A stretch of 49,644 nucleotides of DNA from Catenovulum maritimum (GCF_001050375.1 NZ_KQ130506.1:1-49644), one strand, 5' to 3'; shown: positions 14,494 through 24,091, numbered from the stretch's first letter. Made by a program: numbers and translations. The notes: a model not told the origin generated them from the sequence alone.

Positions 14494-15310
14494 TACCAAG
14501 CTAGTCGTTACGACAGTTCAAATGAATTCTAAACCCGATGTGCAAAAAAATTTAGACTTTTTGCAACGCGAATTCAATGCCTTAGCCAGATATGAAAACC
14601 ATCTTGTCGTTTTGCCTGAATGCTTTGCGTTTTTTGGCGGTAGAGATATCAGCCAAGCAAGCATAAAAGAAAACTACCTTGATGGACCTATTCAGTCATT
14701 TTTGGCAGAACAAGCTAGGTTACACAATATTTGGATTGTTGCAGGCAGTATGCCGGTTGCAATTGAACAAAATGAGCGCTTCCATGCTGCTTGTTTGGTT
14801 TTTGCACCAGACGGCAGTTGCAAAACACAGTATAATAAAATCCATCTGTTTGATGTTGAAGTAAGCGACAGTACCGGAACTTATAAAGAAAGCGCAACAA
14901 CTATGGCTGGGAATCAAGTCGTCGTGATTGATACGCCTTTTGCCAAACTCGGATTAGCCATTTGCTATGACTTGCGTTTTCCTGAATTGTTTCGACAAAT
15001 GCAGGCACTTGATGCGGATATCATTTGTGTTCCAAGCGCCTTTACGCAAGTGACAGGTGAAGCTCACTGGCAAGTATTACTTCAAGCAAGAGCCATTGAG
15101 AATCAATGTTTTATTGTTGCAGCTAATCAGTCTGGAACTCATGAAAATGGCCGAGAAACTTGGGGACATTCAATGGTCGTTGATCCCTGGGGCAATATCA
15201 TTAGCCAGCAAAATGTACAAATCGGTACATTAAGCTGTGAAATAAATTTAGATAAAATCACGCAAATTAGGCATAAAATGCCAAACTTGCTACATAGAAA
15301 ATTAAAGTGA
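14486..15310 (+). CDS. Carbon-nitrogen hydrolase, nitrilase family (Nit1/YbeM-like amidase)
   Basis: A 274-residue single-domain nitrilase-superfamily enzyme. The catalytic triad is visible: Glu45 in [12 protein letters not shown], Lys118 in YNKIHLFDV and Cys160 in [13 protein letters not shown]. The Nit1 branch, to which this most resembles, includes deaminated-glutathione amidases, a metabolite-repair activity. The same gene lies between yhdP and tldD in many Alteromonadales and Shewanella. The GTG start is inside the yhdP 3' end (8-bp overlap). The substrate is inferred from the family only. Confidence 0.9.
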   Translation: MNNTKLVVTTVQMNSKPDVQKNLDFLQREFNALARYENHLVVLPECFAFFGGRDISQASIKENYLDGPIQSFLAEQARLHNIWIVAGSMPVAIEQNERFHAACLVFAPDGSCKTQYNKIHLFDVEVSDSTGTYKESATTMAGNQVVVIDTPFAKLGLAICYDLRFPELFRQMQALDADIICVPSAFTQVTGEAHWQVLLQARAIENQCFIVAANQSGTHENGRETWGHSMVVDPWGNIISQQNVQIGTLSCEINLDKITQIRHKMPNLLHRKLK

Positions 15311-16755
15311 ATCTCATGAACTCTGTACACCAACACTTATTAACTCAAAGTCAGTTAGACTTAGCTGAACTTGAAAAAACATTGGCTTTTATGCATCAGC
15401 GTAAACTTGATTATGCAGATTTATTTTTTCAAGCAAGCCAGCACGAATCTTGGGTTCTGGAAGATGGAATCGTCAGAGATGGTTCATTTAATATTGAACG
15501 CGGTGTCGGTGTTAGGGCCGTTGAAGGTGAAAAAACTGGCTTTGCTTACTCAGATGAAATTAATTTAGCGGCGTTGAATAAAGCAGCTGAAGCCGCGAGA
15601 AGTATAACTTCAAGTTCGGCGAGTTTCCAAACGCCAGTTTTAAAGCAAGTTAAAACAACACCTATATATACAGGTGCAAGCCCGTTAGGTTCTTTAACGC
15701 CAGAACAAAAAGTACAACTGTTAAAAGATATAGAGCAAGTTGCTCGAGCTGAAGACTCAAAAGTAAAGCAAGTTATCGCGAGTTTAACTGGGGTATATGA
15801 AGAAGTATTAATCGCCGCAAGTGATGGCACTTTAGCTATGGATGAAAGACCTTTAGTACGCTTAAATTGTACCGTTATCGTCGAATCTAATGGCAAACGT
15901 GAAGTGGGCAATTGTGGCGGTGGTGGCCGAACAGATTACAGCTATTTCTTCGAACCTTTAAATGGTGAACCAAGGTATCACAGTTATGCCAAAGCTGCAG
16001 TTAAGCAGGCTTTAGTTAATTTGGACGCGATTGATGCACCAGCTGGCGCTATGCCGGTTGTGCTTGGCGCGGGTTGGCCTGGTGTTTTACTGCATGAAGC
16101 TGTTGGACATGGTTTAGAAGGTGACTTTAACCGCAAAGGTTCGTCGACTTATTCTGGCGCGATTGGCCAATCTGTTGCCTCCGAGCTTTGTACCATAGTT
16201 GATGACGGCACTATGGCAAATCGTCGAGGCTCTGTCAGCGTTGATGATGAAGGCGTTGCAGGTCAATACAACGTTTTAATTGAAAAAGGTGTACTAAAAG
16301 GCTACATGCAAGATAAGCAAAATGCTCGTCTTATGGGCGTTGAACCTACAGGTAATGGTCGCCGCGAAAGTTATGCCCACTTACCTATGCCTCGCATGAC
16401 TAATACTTATATGTTGCCAGGTGAGCATTGCCCTGAAGAGATTATTGCTTCAGTTAAAAAAGGTATTTACGCACCAAACTTTGGTGGTGGTCAGGTTGAT
16501 ATAACCTCAGGAAAATTTGTGTTTTCAACTTCGGAAGCTTATTTAATTGAAGACGGTAAAGTCACCGCGCCAGTAAAAGGTGCCACATTAATTGGCAATG
16601 GCCCAGAAGCTATGGCGAAAGTTTCTATGGTTGGTAATGATCTTAAATTAGATTTAGGCGTTGGTGTCTGCGGAAAAGACGGCCAAAGCGTACCAGTCGG
16701 TGTCGGTCAACCTACATTAAAAGTTGATGAACTTGTCGTAGGTGGCACAAACTAA
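15307..16755 (+). CDS. tldD: Metalloprotease TldD
   Basis: Zinc-dependent protease subunit that pairs with TldE/PmbA to degrade unfolded small peptides and to process some peptide antibiotics and antitoxins in the cytoplasm. The 482 residues align with E. coli TldD throughout. The metal site [13 protein letters not shown] begins at His263, and the C-terminal half has [20 protein letters not shown] and [15 protein letters not shown]. The start is either GTG 15307, overlapping the previous stop as GTGA, or ATG 15316; GTG is kept because coupling runs through this whole operon. No tldE lies in the window. Confidence 0.96.
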   Translation: MNLMNSVHQHLLTQSQLDLAELEKTLAFMHQRKLDYADLFFQASQHESWVLEDGIVRDGSFNIERGVGVRAVEGEKTGFAYSDEINLAALNKAAEAARSITSSSASFQTPVLKQVKTTPIYTGASPLGSLTPEQKVQLLKDIEQVARAEDSKVKQVIASLTGVYEEVLIAASDGTLAMDERPLVRLNCTVIVESNGKREVGNCGGGGRTDYSYFFEPLNGEPRYHSYAKAAVKQALVNLDAIDAPAGAMPVVLGAGWPGVLLHEAVGHGLEGDFNRKGSSTYSGAIGQSVASELCTIVDDGTMANRRGSVSVDDEGVAGQYNVLIEKGVLKGYMQDKQNARLMGVEPTGNGRRESYAHLPMPRMTNTYMLPGEHCPEEIIASVKKGIYAPNFGGGQVDITSGKFVFSTSEAYLIEDGKVTAPVKGATLIGNGPEAMAKVSMVGNDLKLDLGVGVCGKDGQSVPVGVGQPTLKVDELVVGGTN

Positions 16756-16786
16756 CCTTATGCTTTATTACTAATACGGAAATTAA

Positions 16787-18016
16787 ATGATGAGCAAATT
16801 TATAAAACTAGCTTTAGTGACTGTTTTGTTTGGCTGTATTACGTCATGTGCAACAGTTACTGAAACGATTAATGATACAAAATTAGCGTATCAAAAAGTT
16901 AAAAATTCAACTAAAGAAAAACTGAACACTATTACAAGCAGTAAAGATAAATTGAGTTCAGAAATTAGTGAAAATAGCTTGGTTAGAATCTTTTCCGATG
17001 ATGCATCTATTATTGAAAATCGTGAAGCTAATTTTGTTAAGTGGAATAGTGGCTCTCGGCATAGAACGGATAACATTTATCGCCAGTACATTAAAAAACA
17101 CAAACTGAATATAGCCGTTGCTGATCTTGAGCTTGCGCAAAAAATGGAAATATTAAAATTATATTTCTATGAAATGCTTAAAAATCAGCATATACAGCAA
17201 TTTAAAAATAAACATAAAAAAGTCCAGTTTGATGAATTTTTAACGGACAGTGAAAATATAAATGCTATTTATGATTATAAAATGGCCTTGGCTGAATCTG
17301 AACATAATTGGAATATTAATTTACCAGGCACACAAAAACGTGTCGCTGAATTAATGTTGGCAAGCCTATTTGGTCAGCCTAGAGTTAAATATTTATCTTA
17401 TGATCCTGATGATGAAGAAATGTATATTTCGGTCAGGGCAACGACTAATAATTTTAAAGAAAAAATAAAATTTGAGGTGACTAAAGAACAAGCGCGTAAG
17501 ATCCGGAGTAATTTACGTAATCTCAAAACAGCAGTCTTTTTTAACTTTGATAATAATGCCTTAGAGTTAGTGGCCGTTCATTTTCAGTTCGGTAAAAAAA
17601 CTTATTTAACAGATATAGTCGATCAAGCATATGTACGCCAAACAAATGTGAAATTTGAGCCGGTTACAATCAGCTTGCAAGATGAAGACGTTCGCTATAC
17701 AGAAGTGATCAAAAACTTAATACCACCAAATTGGTTTTACAATTTGTCCGGCAGTAATATTGCGTATGGTCAAGGTCGTACTAAAAGCTTGGCTGAAGCT
17801 GACGCAAATAGTTTTGCGGCTCAGAGTCAGAAAATTCTGGTGTCAGGAGTAAGCCAACTTAAACAACAGAAGCAAGGGAATCATACTTCAACGCAATTCG
17901 AGTTTAGTACTCAACAAAAAGTGCAGGAAGTCGAAGTAATTAATCGTAAAATAATTAAAAGTGAAAAGAAAGACGGTATTTGGTTTGTCGCAGTTACATA
18001 TCAAATAGCAAAGTAG
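16787..18016 (+). CDS. LPP20-like lipoprotein
   Basis: Predicted lipoprotein of 409 residues. It has a short lipobox signal peptide ending FGCITSCAT, so the mature protein would begin at a cysteine near residue 21. The middle region is charged and helical, without a motif I recognise. The C-terminal ~90 residues (PPNWFYNLSGSNIAYGQGR, then LAEADANSFAAQSQ) resemble the LPP20/FlgP-type lipoprotein domain, where a WFxxP-like start is followed by an alpha-beta fold. ATG 16787 is followed at once by a second ATG; CGGA lies about 7 nt upstream. Function is unknown; an outer-membrane location is inferred from Ala-Thr after the cysteine. Confidence 0.7.
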   Translation: MMSKFIKLALVTVLFGCITSCATVTETINDTKLAYQKVKNSTKEKLNTITSSKDKLSSEISENSLVRIFSDDASIIENREANFVKWNSGSRHRTDNIYRQYIKKHKLNIAVADLELAQKMEILKLYFYEMLKNQHIQQFKNKHKKVQFDEFLTDSENINAIYDYKMALAESEHNWNINLPGTQKRVAELMLASLFGQPRVKYLSYDPDDEEMYISVRATTNNFKEKIKFEVTKEQARKIRSNLRNLKTAVFFNFDNNALELVAVHFQFGKKTYLTDIVDQAYVRQTNVKFEPVTISLQDEDVRYTEVIKNLIPPNWFYNLSGSNIAYGQGRTKSLAEADANSFAAQSQKILVSGVSQLKQQKQGNHTSTQFEFSTQQKVQEVEVINRKIIKSEKKDGIWFVAVTYQIAK

Positions 18017-18066
18017 AAAATACGTTTATTGTTAAACAGTAAATTTAAAGTTTATATAGGTATGTG

Positions 18067-19104
18067 ATGACACAAATTACAATTCAAACGCCAGATGATT
18101 GGCATTTACATTTTCGCGATGGTGATATTTTAACTGAAACGGTAGCTGCGACAGCACGTTGCTTTAGCCGTGCTATCGTAATGCCAAACTTAGTGCCACC
18201 TGTGACTAATGCTGCAATGTTGACTGAATATAAGTCGCGCATTTTAGCGGCGAAACCAGCGCAAAGTAATTTTCAGCCATTAATGACTTTATTCTTAACC
18301 AACTCTACCACAGTAGAAGACATAGCCGCTGCAAAACAAGCTGGTGCTGTGGCTTGTAAGCTTTACCCTGCTGGTGCTACAACTAACTCTGATGCTGCTG
18401 TGAGTGCGTTAGATGCTATGTTCCCAATTTTTGAAGCTATGGCTGAACAAGGCTTATTATTATTGATACATGGTGAAGTGACTCGCCATGAAATTGATAT
18501 TTTTGACCGTGAAAAAGCTTTCATTGACGAGCACATGACTAAAATCGTGGCTCGTTTGCCGCAATTAAAAATTGTTTTTGAACATATTACGACAGCAGAT
18601 GCAGCGCAATTTGTTGCTGAAGGACCAGACAATTTAGCTGCTACTATAACCCCTCAGCATTTAATGTTAAATCGTAACGATTTATTAGTCGGTGGGGTTA
18701 AGCCTCATAATTACTGTTTACCTGTGTTAAAAAGAAGCACGCATCAGCAAGCATTAAGAGACGCAGTTAAAACCGGTTCGAAAAAATTCTTCTTAGGTAC
18801 AGATTCTGCACCGCATGAAAAACACATGAAAGAATCGGCTTGTGGTTGTGCTGGGTGTTACAGTGCGTGGAGTGCATTAGAACTTTATACTCAAGTATTT
18901 GAAGAGTTAGATGCATTAGACAAGTTAGAAGGCTTTGCAAGCCATCACGGTGCTGATTTTTACGGTTTACCACGCAACGAAGGAACTGTTACTTTAGTTA
19001 AAGAAGAGTGGCAAATTCCGGCAGAAATTATTTTGCCAAACGGAAACCCTATCGTACCATTTTATGCTGGCCAAACAGTAAACTGGAAGCTTAAAGCCGA
19101 ATAG
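18067..19104 (+). CDS. pyrC: Dihydroorotase
   Basis: Zinc enzyme that cyclises carbamoyl aspartate to dihydroorotate in pyrimidine synthesis. The protein, 345 residues from this start, aligns with E. coli PyrC: DDWHLHFRDGD holds the first metal ligands, ACKLYPAGATTNSD the carbamylated lysine, LIHGEVT and VFEHITT further His ligands, and FFLGTDSAPHEKHMKE the catalytic Asp. The cysteine-rich CGCAGCYSAW segment is also typical. A GTG one codon upstream could be used instead. It stands alone, 50 bp after the lipoprotein gene. Confidence 0.96.
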   Translation: MTQITIQTPDDWHLHFRDGDILTETVAATARCFSRAIVMPNLVPPVTNAAMLTEYKSRILAAKPAQSNFQPLMTLFLTNSTTVEDIAAAKQAGAVACKLYPAGATTNSDAAVSALDAMFPIFEAMAEQGLLLLIHGEVTRHEIDIFDREKAFIDEHMTKIVARLPQLKIVFEHITTADAAQFVAEGPDNLAATITPQHLMLNRNDLLVGGVKPHNYCLPVLKRSTHQQALRDAVKTGSKKFFLGTDSAPHEKHMKESACGCAGCYSAWSALELYTQVFEELDALDKLEGFASHHGADFYGLPRNEGTVTLVKEEWQIPAEIILPNGNPIVPFYAGQTVNWKLKAE

Positions 19105-19113
19105 TTTTTCGGC
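19096..19113 (+). terminator. Hairpin overlapping pyrC stop codon
   Basis: GCCGAA and TTCGGC pair around a 6-nt loop that contains the TAG stop; CGTTT follows. It is short and could be a weak terminator or a 3'-end structure. Confidence 0.4.
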
Positions 19114-19125
19114 CGTTTAATCTTC

Positions 19126-19160
19126 TAGGGCAATGGATGAGTTTGTCATTCCATTGCCTA
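19126..19160 (+). terminator. Hairpin downstream of pyrC
   Basis: TAGGGCAATGGA and TCCATTGCCTA pair almost completely, with one bulged G, around a 12-nt loop, followed by TCTTCTC. This is the better terminator candidate for pyrC, although the T-tract is interrupted. Confidence 0.55.
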
Positions 19161-19180
19161 TCTTCTCAAGCCACTAGGTA

Positions 19181-19442
19181 GAGCTAAATCAATATAAATA
19201 GCGATAATCAGCTGGAGATAAAAGCCATTTAGGCAAGGCAAGTTGGCACTGACATAGTGGTTCTATGCCAAGCCGACTTAACGCAGAATAAATAGCTTTT
19301 AGCCCAGCCTTTCAGGAACCTCAGAGACAGCTCACTTCTGTGTTGTATCATTTTGAAAGGTGCCTACATTCCTGCAATGATACGCCTTGAATTGAACTGT
19401 CTGTGATGGCTCTGATACTCGCAATTTATATTGATTCAGCTC
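19181..19442. mobile_element. MITE-like element with 33-bp terminal inverted repeats
   Basis: A 262-bp stretch between TA dinucleotides (19179-19180 and 19443-19444). Counting the TA, its ends are inverted repeats matching at 29 of 33 positions, with the shared core TAGAGCT-R-AATCAATATAAAT. It has no ORF. Inside are a small hairpin CATAG-TGGTT-CTATG near 19253 and a wider inverted pair GTATCATT/AATGATAC around 19346-19385. TA duplication and short symmetric ends suggest a non-autonomous element moved by an IS630/Tc1-like transposase. It fills most of the gene-free interval 19105-19468; nothing else is seen there apart from the pyrC hairpins. Confidence 0.75.
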
Positions 19443-19468
19443 TATATCAGTTTAGCTGCCTTTGCACT

Positions 19469-19846
19469 TTATTTGCAATTTAGCGGAGTGGTTAAGACTT
19501 TAGTCACTTTTAAATATTCAGCTGAAGCTTGTTTTACAAGAGAAAAGTTGGCCACTTCAGACGCTTTGTGTGACTTCTCTAACTCGGCTGCTGCACGGCT
19601 CACTTCGTCTTTTACCTTTTGTAATGCCACCTCTAAAGTATAAGTTAACTCGTGTACCTGAGCACTGTCTGAAAATGTCATCTTGGTTTTAGACGTTAAT
19701 CTTCTAAGCTGCTGATCATATTGTTTCAAATTACACAATGCAGAGCTTAAATCCGTAACAGGTTTCGCTTTGAAATGGGCGACTTCGCTCGCCGAAGTAT
19801 TTAGGCTGATTAATACGCCTAGCAGAGCGGTTGTTAATTTCTTCAT
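19469..19846 (-). CDS. Small exported protein, DUF6746-like
   Basis: A 125-residue protein with a clear signal peptide (KLTTALLGVLISLNTSASE), a helical body containing VHELTYTLEVALQKV, and two cysteines (in SALCNLKQ and TPLNCK) that could form a disulphide. It resembles small periplasmic proteins annotated DUF6746, function unknown. AGAGGA lies about 8 nt before the ATG. It begins 36 bp after the DUF4198 stop on the same strand, so it is probably the last gene of the TonB-receptor operon, which hints at a metal-linked periplasmic role. Confidence 0.65.
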   Translation of the reverse strand: MKKLTTALLGVLISLNTSASEVAHFKAKPVTDLSSALCNLKQYDQQLRRLTSKTKMTFSDSAQVHELTYTLEVALQKVKDEVSRAAAELEKSHKASEVANFSLVKQASAEYLKVTKVLTTPLNCK

Positions 19847-19882
19847 TTTAATAATCCTCTGGGAACTATAGGCTGATTGGGA

Positions 19883-20752
19883 TTATTCAGGGCTAACTTC
19901 TAAAGTAGTAAATAAAGCCCAACGATCAAGCTCAATCCCTGTTTCAGTAGAGGGGCGTTTTAATTCAGCTTCTATCAAATACATACCTGCTTCAGCAAAA
20001 TTAACGGTAAATTTATGGCTGTTCTTTAAGTTAAAGGTTTGTTGGTTTCTTTCATTACGATAACGAGTATTCCCTTTTACTACCTGAACTTCGATTTCTT
20101 CATTGAGCGGTTTTCCTGAAAAATAAATTTCAAATTGCGCTGATTCACCAGCAAATAAATCATTTGGGTGGTTACTAGCAATAAGCTCTAAGCCTTTATT
20201 TAAACGGTGTGGTTTGGTTAGCGCATTTCGAGATACAAACGTATGGATACTAGGCATGTAGCGCATAGTAGAAACCACTTCGGCGCCTGATGGTAAATCT
20301 ACTTGAGATAGTTTTCCAAAGCGTCGATCTAATTTTCCGCTGGCATCTTTAAAAATGACAAAATAAACGGGTGGTTGGTTTAATACGTAATGGTGGGTAC
20401 CTGTTTGAGTTAAGGTATCAAATCCTGAACTGCGAATTTTAAGCCAATGAAAAGGTATATCTTTACGCCATACACCATCTGGCAGTATTACATCTAACGA
20501 CGCTGGGGTTGCGGTTAATTTAGACATATCTGCAATTTGAGAAGCTTGAATAAAACCGTAGTGACCCTGAAATAAATCATTCGAAATCGCCATATCTAAA
20601 GTTATGACGTGTTCTGCATTACCTGAAATGTTGGTGTGGCTCGGTAATAACCAACGGCCATGCGCTAAAGAATTAGCTGAGAAAAAGAAAGATAAGTAAC
20701 TGATTAACCATACTAAATTTTTTAGTTGTGTCATTAAGTTTGTTATTTTCAT
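19883..20752 (-). CDS. DUF4198 domain-containing periplasmic protein
   Basis: A 289-residue protein with an N-terminal signal peptide (LVWLISYLSFFFSANSLAHG). The mature part starts AHGRWLLPSHT, the usual DUF4198 opening, where His residues near the mature N-terminus could bind metal. It ends with a beta-sandwich-like segment (LFAGESAQFEIYFSGKPL, then GMYLIEAELKRP). DUF4198 proteins are often encoded beside TonB receptors and metal-uptake genes. Its ATG overlaps the DUF2271 stop by one base (TAATG), so the two are translated together. A binding role is inferred, not shown. Confidence 0.8.
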   Translation of the reverse strand: MKITNLMTQLKNLVWLISYLSFFFSANSLAHGRWLLPSHTNISGNAEHVITLDMAISNDLFQGHYGFIQASQIADMSKLTATPASLDVILPDGVWRKDIPFHWLKIRSSGFDTLTQTGTHHYVLNQPPVYFVIFKDASGKLDRRFGKLSQVDLPSGAEVVSTMRYMPSIHTFVSRNALTKPHRLNKGLELIASNHPNDLFAGESAQFEIYFSGKPLNEEIEVQVVKGNTRYRNERNQQTFNLKNSHKFTVNFAEAGMYLIEAELKRPSTETGIELDRWALFTTLEVSPE

Positions 20753-21252
20753 TATTGTTCCTGATTAAGTGTATTTATGATTATTTGGCCTAGCTCGTGT
20801 TTTCCTTGCAAAGAAAAACGTCCGTTTTTAGCAATCTGAATTGGGATTTTTAGATATTCTCTGCCACCTTCTTCGCGTGAAGCTTCAATTTTTAAATTGT
20901 AACTACCTGCAGGGATTGCATTACCTTTGCTATCTGCTGCAATCCACTTCACGTCATAACTACCTGGTTTTTTTGTCGCACCAGTGACGGCGTCAAAGCT
21001 TTGTGTCGTGCGGCCGGCTTTACGCCACCACTGACGTAAATCTTTGTACCACTCCATGTCATCAGCCCAAAGTGCTATGGTTGTGATGTACTGACGATCT
21101 TGATTTTCGAGCCAAATGGCAACGTAAGGTCTATGGTATGGGTTAACATTTAATGCTGGAATGGTGACACTTAAGTTAACTTGAGTTGCCGCCATAGACT
21201 GAATGGGTGCTATCAATATCAAAGTGAAAATGATAGCCATGCGATAAAACAT
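20752..21252 (-). CDS. DUF2271 domain-containing periplasmic protein
   Basis: Exported protein of 166 residues with signal peptide MAIIFTLILIAPIQSMAA and one DUF2271 domain: RPYVAIWLENQDRQYITTI, WYKDLRQWWRKAG, DAVTGATKKPGSYDVKW and the closing REEGGREYLKIPI. The frame is open 10 codons further upstream, but ATG 21252 has AGGAGC about 9 nt ahead and gives a normal signal peptide. It starts 4 bp after the PepSY stop. DUF2271 and PepSY proteins commonly travel together with TonB receptors; a role in periplasmic redox or flavin-linked iron release has been suggested but is not shown here. Confidence 0.82.
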   Translation of the reverse strand: MFYRMAIIFTLILIAPIQSMAATQVNLSVTIPALNVNPYHRPYVAIWLENQDRQYITTIALWADDMEWYKDLRQWWRKAGRTTQSFDAVTGATKKPGSYDVKWIAADSKGNAIPAGSYNLKIEASREEGGREYLKIPIQIAKNGRFSLQGKHELGQIIINTLNQEQ

Positions 21253-21256
21253 ATCT

Positions 21257-21862
21257 TTAAGCTCCTGATAGTTTTGGTACAAATAGGATAAAAATGAATA
21301 CTGGTGTAACCGTTCCTAATACTGTTAACGCTATACCTAATTTTCGTTTTGGCCGGTTTTGCCAAAGAATGATTAGGCCTGTAATTGAAAAAAACACCAT
21401 GAAACCAGCAGATATATCAATGAGCCAAGACCAAGCTTTACCTGCATGGCGCCCTTTATGCAGATCGTTCACGACTTGCCAAAACTGACCGTTTTGGTAA
21501 TCAATTGTTAGTTGGCCATTGTTAATGTTCACAATTACATAGGCATACCCTGCTGGGTATGGATAATCGAGTAAGATTTCATGATTATCTTGATCCCATT
21601 CAATGTTAGTCGCTGATGACAGACCATATTTAGTATCAAGCCAAATTAACAAGGCTTCAGAGATTGGTGGTTTTAATTTGTTTAGAACTGAGTTGGGCAA
21701 TTGGTCTTGTAAACTTTTTGGTTCATTGGTGGTGCTCACCCACTCTAAGTGATTGAGCGTAATACCAGTGACACTAAAAAAAATGAGCAAGCTAAATAAG
21801 GCTGTCGACATATAAATATGCAACAGCCTTGACCAATTATAAAATTGTCTTTTATTCATCAT
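21257..21862 (-). CDS. PepSY-associated transmembrane protein
   Basis: Inner-membrane protein of 201 residues. It has one N-terminal helix (MSTALFSLLIFFSVTGITL), a periplasmic PepSY-like loop (residues ~40-125, including GQLTIDYQNGQFWQVVNDLHKG), and two C-terminal helices (AGFMVFFSITGLIILW and VLGTVTPVFIFILFV). Histidines in RLLHIYMS and DLHKGRHAG lie at membrane edges, as in PepSY_TM proteins of the PiuB/FsrB type that act in ferric-siderophore reduction. It follows the TonB receptor by 89 bp, across a hairpin region, and leads DUF2271 and DUF4198. Confidence 0.82.
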   Translation of the reverse strand: MMNKRQFYNWSRLLHIYMSTALFSLLIFFSVTGITLNHLEWVSTTNEPKSLQDQLPNSVLNKLKPPISEALLIWLDTKYGLSSATNIEWDQDNHEILLDYPYPAGYAYVIVNINNGQLTIDYQNGQFWQVVNDLHKGRHAGKAWSWLIDISAGFMVFFSITGLIILWQNRPKRKLGIALTVLGTVTPVFIFILFVPKLSGA

Positions 21863-21897
21863 AAAATTAGATCTGAGTTAGCTCTAATAAAAATTAA

Positions 21898-21943
21898 TAT
21901 ACCCAAGTGGCTTTAAGAATCTTGGGTATAAGACTTGGGTATA
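21898..21943 (-). promoter_or_regulatory. Intercistronic region with alternative hairpins
   Basis: On the transcript (minus strand) the 10-nt word TATACCCAAG occurs twice, three bases apart, and its complement CTTGGGTATA follows once after a 13-nt gap. Either copy could pair with the single partner, giving two mutually exclusive stems between the receptor gene and the PepSY gene. Possible roles are partial termination or protection of the receptor mRNA 3' end. Confidence 0.55.
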
Positions 21944-21951
21944 AATTTAAA

Positions 21952-24066
21952 TTAGAACGAATAGCTAACCGTGGCTTTTATATTTCGCCCTGGTTCGTAA
22001 TCCGTTAAGGCTAAGTCCCCAAATTTAGGATGTTTTGATAGACCTGTACGTGATGATTGAGAGGCATAATATTCATCAAATAAGTTATCAACTCCAACTA
22101 CTAAAGTGAGCTGTTGCATGCTTTGCGGCTTCCAGCTTGCGGAAATGCTGTGTGTCGTAAAACCTTGTTTTGCTTTATTTTCTGAAGCGCCATTGATATC
22201 TAGAGCATTCTCTATGCTTGCTACATTCAATATGCTCCAGCCTAAGGTGAGATCTGCGCTATCAATTAGGTAGCTAAACTCAGCGGAAGCAGTATCCCCT
22301 TGAGATCTATCTAAACGTGCTTCATGAAATTTCTCATATCCAGCAGCGGCATCTAACTCACTGTCAGCATCTGAATACGAAAGACTTGCCTTGAAGTGAC
22401 TGATATCTAATGCGAGGTAAACTTCTGAACCCGTGATTTTCATATCCCCGATATTATCAGGAGTCCATTTAGCCGTTGCATAATCATAAATGTAATCATT
22501 GATTTTGGTATTGAAAAAAGTAACGCCCGTGCTTAATTTGATATCTGAACCAATTTGAGTCTGATAGGCGAGTGCTAACTCACTGTTTAAGCCTGTTTCA
22601 GCTTTGATTTCTTGATGTGGCGTATTATCTTTACCCGCTCCAGTAAATACCTCTGCGATTTCTGGTGCTTTAAATAATTCAGTTGAGCTTAGCTTCACAA
22701 CTAAGTTAGGACTTAAATAGTACTCTGCCGCTAGAGCAAAAGACGTTTGGTTGTATACTTTATCAACCATAACACTATCTAAATCTTGGCTATCGTACCT
22801 CACTCCCGGAGTAATAAATAACGCATCGGTCACTTCAATTTTATCTTGAACGAAAAGGCCAATACTTTTAAGTTCTTCAGCAGAAGAAGAAGCTTCACCT
22901 ACATAGACAGGCGTGTGATTGTATTGTGTTTTATAAAGTAAATAGTCAAAGCCATAAGTAAAGTTATGAGTTTTAGATAAAACCTCAAACGAAGTTTCAC
23001 CAATTAGGTTAAGACCTTGGTTAATAGCTTTACCAGTGACATAACCTGAGTATTCATCTTCTTCACCCCAAGCTCTCTCGTCACGCCATAACTCACTTTC
23101 ATTTTCAAACAGTGATGCTCTGATCTCAGTTGTGTTCCCAAACTGGCCAACATAAGATAAAGTGAGGGTGTCGCGAGTAAATTCAGTCGGCCAAGTTAGT
23201 GGCGTTTCTAACCCCCATAAATCTATCATGGCATCTCTAATCGCAATATCGGTCGCTAATCCCATATCTGGGCGGTAGCTATAATTGCCTTTATCTTTAT
23301 ATGTTTCGTATGAAATCGCAATGCGTTGTGAGTCGCCTAAATCGTAGCCAAATTTAAACAAGACATCACTTAAATCACCAGCGATACCTCTGACTTTACC
23401 ATCAGTATCTGGGATTAACTGACCGTTATGGTCTAAAATATTGCCGCCCCCAACTTCAAAATTATCCCTTTCTACTTTATTAAAATAAGCTAAAAAATCG
23501 ATAGAGTCGGTTAATTGACCGTAACCTGTTAATGACGCTGTAGTACCTGAATTATCACCATGGCCCAATTGAATGCGACCACCAAATTGCTGATCATCGG
23601 CTAATAAATCTTTTGCTTCTTTGGTTTCAAAGCGGACTGCGCCACCTAAACCGCCGTTGATGACAGAATTGGTTCCTATCTCAATGTCAACGGACTTTAA
23701 AATATCAGCATGAATTTGTAAGTTACCCATGTGGTGATACATGTAAGAGTTTTGGCTAGCACCATCAATTGATATTTTTAAATCTTTATCATCTAAGCTT
23801 CGAATTGTGATCGCTTGATTTAAAGAGTGCGCACCCCCTACATCAATTCCTGGAATGGTACGCAGTAAATCACTAATGTGGTCGGCTTGTTTGCTAACGA
23901 TTTCATCACCACGTAAATATAAAGAGGAGGTTTTAACTTGAGTACTCCAAACTTTCAAAACTTCTATGTCGTCTGAACTAGATTCTGCAGCGGATAATAC
24001 CGGGCTGATGAATGCGCTACTAATAGCGAGTGCAATGGCCGAAGCACGATATTGCGATAAAGACAT
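21952..24066 (-). CDS. TonB-dependent receptor, iron-regulated
   Basis: Outer-membrane receptor of 704 residues from ATG 24066, which has AGGA 8 nt upstream. A signal peptide (ASAIALAISSAFISPVLSA) is followed by a TonB-box-like segment (DIEVLKVWS), a plug domain (ISDLLRTIPGIDVGGAHSLN, then IEIGTNSVINGGLGGAV) and a 22-strand-type barrel ending in ATVSYSF with terminal Phe. An FKAP motif is present, but the NPNL motif of classical heme receptors is not, so the ligand is open: siderophore, metal complex or other. Two Fur-type half operators precede it and an AraC-family regulator is divergent, as in siderophore-receptor loci. PepSY, DUF2271 and DUF4198 genes follow. Confidence 0.92.
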   Translation of the reverse strand: MSLSQYRASAIALAISSAFISPVLSAAESSSDDIEVLKVWSTQVKTSSLYLRGDEIVSKQADHISDLLRTIPGIDVGGAHSLNQAITIRSLDDKDLKISIDGASQNSYMYHHMGNLQIHADILKSVDIEIGTNSVINGGLGGAVRFETKEAKDLLADDQQFGGRIQLGHGDNSGTTASLTGYGQLTDSIDFLAYFNKVERDNFEVGGGNILDHNGQLIPDTDGKVRGIAGDLSDVLFKFGYDLGDSQRIAISYETYKDKGNYSYRPDMGLATDIAIRDAMIDLWGLETPLTWPTEFTRDTLTLSYVGQFGNTTEIRASLFENESELWRDERAWGEEDEYSGYVTGKAINQGLNLIGETSFEVLSKTHNFTYGFDYLLYKTQYNHTPVYVGEASSSAEELKSIGLFVQDKIEVTDALFITPGVRYDSQDLDSVMVDKVYNQTSFALAAEYYLSPNLVVKLSSTELFKAPEIAEVFTGAGKDNTPHQEIKAETGLNSELALAYQTQIGSDIKLSTGVTFFNTKINDYIYDYATAKWTPDNIGDMKITGSEVYLALDISHFKASLSYSDADSELDAAAGYEKFHEARLDRSQGDTASAEFSYLIDSADLTLGWSILNVASIENALDINGASENKAKQGFTTHSISASWKPQSMQQLTLVVGVDNLFDEYYASQSSRTGLSKHPKFGDLALTDYEPGRNIKATVSYSF

Positions 24067-24091
24067 TTTATTTCCTATGATTAATTGCAAG

